This document shows, piece after piece, positions 4,451-5,965 of a DNA stretch of 5,965 nt. A program made the position numbers and the translations under genes. A model generated the notes under the pieces. That model was not told the origin of the DNA. It saw only the letters and a list, made by a program, of their open reading frames with translations, and made no database searches. The stretch covers positions 1 to 5,965 of the forward strand of contig VGPB01000116.1 in the NCBI GenBank assembly GCA_016875695.1. Reading direction: 5' to 3'. Positions within the stretch are counted from its first letter, which is position 1, and every line of letters begins with the position of its first letter. The DNA comes from Chloroflexota bacterium (GTDB lineage: Bacteria; Chloroflexota; Dehalococcoidia; UBA2979).

Positions 4451-5965
4451 TCAGCGCGTCGTGTCCTCCGACAGCTCCTCGCCCGCGTTCCCGCTCGTAC
4501 TGGAGCCGCGGGCGCGCAGCCGGCGCGGCCCCGCGGGGCGCGCGCTGCCCGTCGGCGCGGTCGGCTCGCCGCGCTCCAGCACCCGCTCGACGCGCCGCGA
4601 CGCCAGCTCGCGCTCGGTCGGCTCCGGGTACTGCACGCGCGGGTGGTACACCGCGTTCAGCGTCGCCGTGTACGACTCCGCCGTCTCGCGCAGGTCGCGC
4701 AGCGAAATGTCGCACTCGTCGAACTGCCCCTCCTCCAGCCGCTCGCGGATCAGCCCGTCGACAAGTGCGCGGATGCGCTCCGGCGAGCGGTCGGCGCTCG
4801 CCCGCACCGTCGCTTCCGCGCTGTCGGCGAGCATCACCAGCGCCGTCTCGCGCGACTGCGGGCGCGGGCCGGGATAGCGGAACTGCGCGAGGTCCAGCTC
4901 CGGGTCCTCCGCGGCCGCGCGGCGGTAGAAGTAGCTCACCAGGCGCGTCCCGTGGTGCTGCGGGATGAACTGCACCACCGTCTCCGGCAGCCCCGCGTCG
5001 CGCGCGATCTCCATGCCGCGCGAGACGTGCTGCAGGATCACGCGCGCGCTCTGCCGCGGGTCCAGCGTGCGATGCGGCGTCTCCTCCCCGCTGTTCTCGA
5101 TGAAGAACGCCGGCGCCGTCAGCTTGCCGATGTCGTGGTAGTACGCACCGATGCGCACCAGCAGCCCGTTCGCGCCGATGCGCTCGGCCGCGCGCTCCGC
5201 GAGGTTGCCGACGACGATCGAATGCTGGAACGTGCCCGGCGCCTCGTCCTGCAGACGGCGCAGCAGCGGGTGGCTGAGCTGCGTCAGCTCCATCAGCTCC
5301 ACCCGCGTAACGATGCCGAACGGCCGCGCGAAGAGCACGAAGCTCCCCACCGCGAGCACCGCCGCCAGCAACCCGCCCGCCGCCGCCGCGCCTCCGCCCC
5401 ACACGAGGTCCAGCACGCGGCGGTCCGCGTCGACCGCCCAGACCGCGAGCAGCGCCGCCGCAGCCGTCGCACCGGCCAGCGCGCCCGCCACCAGGAAGCG
5501 ATGCAGCCGCTCCGCGCGCGCGACCGCGAAGCTGCCGGCCGTCCCGGACGCCAGCATCACCAGCCACACCCGCGACACCTCCAGCGACCCGCCGCCGGCC
5601 GCGTTCGCGAGCGGCAGCGCCACCACCACGAAGCCCGCGATGGCCGCGAGCAGCGCCGCCAGCATCAGCGCCGCGCCGAGCTCCAGCAGCACCGCCGCCA
5701 CCATCGGCGCCGCCGCCAGCGGCAGCGCGTACGCGAAGAAGTGGCGGTCGTGGTCCGGCAGCAGCAGCGGCAGCACCGTCTTCGTAGCCAGCGCCGGCAG
5801 CACCAGCAGCAGCACCAGCAGCACGTGCCGCCGCACGCCCGCGAGCGACGGCGGCGCGACGAGCCCCACGTACGCGCCGAGCGCCGCGGCTACGAGCAGC
5901 GCGAGGAGCGCGCCGGCCGCGATGTCAGTCCAGCGCGGTCCCGCCGTGCGCAGCCCGGCCGCCGC
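4451..5965 (-). CDS. pgpH: PgpH-like membrane HD-domain c-di-AMP phosphodiesterase (5' end beyond window)
   Basis: PgpH (YqfF family) hydrolyses the second messenger c-di-AMP with a cytoplasmic HD domain attached to a seven-helix membrane domain. The frame is open from the window edge to a TGA at 4453-4451, giving 504 visible residues. In-frame GTG codons such as 5869 are unlikely to be the true start, because coding continues upstream through a transmembrane helix. About seven hydrophobic segments span visible residues 13-220. The HD domain follows, numbered from the window edge: FQHSIVVGNLAE with His248, GAYYHDIGKL with His277-Asp278, His313, QHHGT with His337-His338, YPGPRPQS, and VMLADSAEA with Asp381. 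These are the metal-binding residues expected for an active enzyme. GQFDECDISLRDL marks the end of the domain, and a low-complexity, Arg/Ser-rich tail of about 60 residues follows. The family's N-terminal extracytoplasmic domain must lie outside the window. The specific c-di-AMP activity is inferred from family membership. Confidence 0.93.
   Translation of the reverse strand, partial: AAAGLRTAGPRWTDIAAGALLALLVAAALGAYVGLVAPPSLAGVRRHVLLVLLLVLPALATKTVLPLLLPDHDRHFFAYALPLAAAPMVAAVLLELGAALMLAALLAAIAGFVVVALPLANAAGGGSLEVSRVWLVMLASGTAGSFAVARAERLHRFLVAGALAGATAAAALLAVWAVDADRRVLDLVWGGGAAAAGGLLAAVLAVGSFVLFARPFGIVTRVELMELTQLSHPLLRRLQDEAPGTFQHSIVVGNLAERAAERIGANGLLVRIGAYYHDIGKLTAPAFFIENSGEETPHRTLDPRQSARVILQHVSRGMEIARDAGLPETVVQFIPQHHGTRLVSYFYRRAAAEDPELDLAQFRYPGPRPQSRETALVMLADSAEATVRASADRSPERIRALVDGLIRERLEEGQFDECDISLRDLRETAESYTATLNAVYHPRVQYPEPTERELASRRVERVLERGEPTAPTGSARPAGPRRLRARGSSTSGNAGEELSEDTTR

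Noticed and set aside
3369..4877. A 502-codon plus-strand open frame covering purQ and part of pgpH.
   Set aside because: Low-complexity Arg/Ala/Pro composition, antisense to two well-supported genes, with no family features.

Overview
The window is a high-GC bacterial chromosome segment. Sampled 60-base blocks of the flanking genes run near 75% G+C, against about 55-68% in a short island around 3180-3420. Every gene lies on the minus strand, so transcription runs from high to low coordinates. The genes suggest a free-living bacterium that makes purines with the small (PurL/PurQ/PurS) type of FGAM synthase, uses c-di-AMP (PgpH-type phosphodiesterase) and carries DUF4389 membrane proteins. Such a set would fit Chloroflexota/Dormibacterota-like, actinobacterial or similar high-GC lineages, but the phylum cannot be fixed from this sequence alone.

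Layout in transcription order. (1) 5965-4451: a pgpH-like membrane HD-domain phosphodiesterase, with its N-terminus beyond the window edge. (2) 4450-4299: a 152-nt gap with an 8-bp hairpin after pgpH, a possible -10 box and a strong ribosome binding site for purQ. (3) 4298-3585: purQ, the glutaminase subunit of FGAM synthase. (4) 3570-3173: a ruined hicB-hicA toxin-antitoxin cassette. The HicB antitoxin has lost its middle, and the HicA toxin carries a His-to-Pro change at its catalytic position, a nonsense codon and a one-base deletion. (5) 3089-1842: two paralogous DUF4389 membrane-protein genes. The first is broken by a one-base frameshift exactly between its two halves; the second is intact and is visibly an internal duplication of about 95 residues. 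(6) 1784-1: purL, the synthetase subunit of FGAM synthase, intact but cut at its C-terminal end by the window edge.

PurQ releases ammonia from glutamine and PurL uses it with ATP to convert FGAR to FGAM, step 4 of de novo purine synthesis. The two genes usually sit next to each other together with purS. Here about 1.8 kb of unrelated material separates them and no purS is visible. The separating DNA holds the main points of interest: a decayed, lower-GC HicBA cassette only 14 nt behind purQ, and a DUF4389 pair with a clear duplication history. I found no evidence for an undescribed defence or mobile system, CRISPR array, insertion sequence, tRNA or rRNA.
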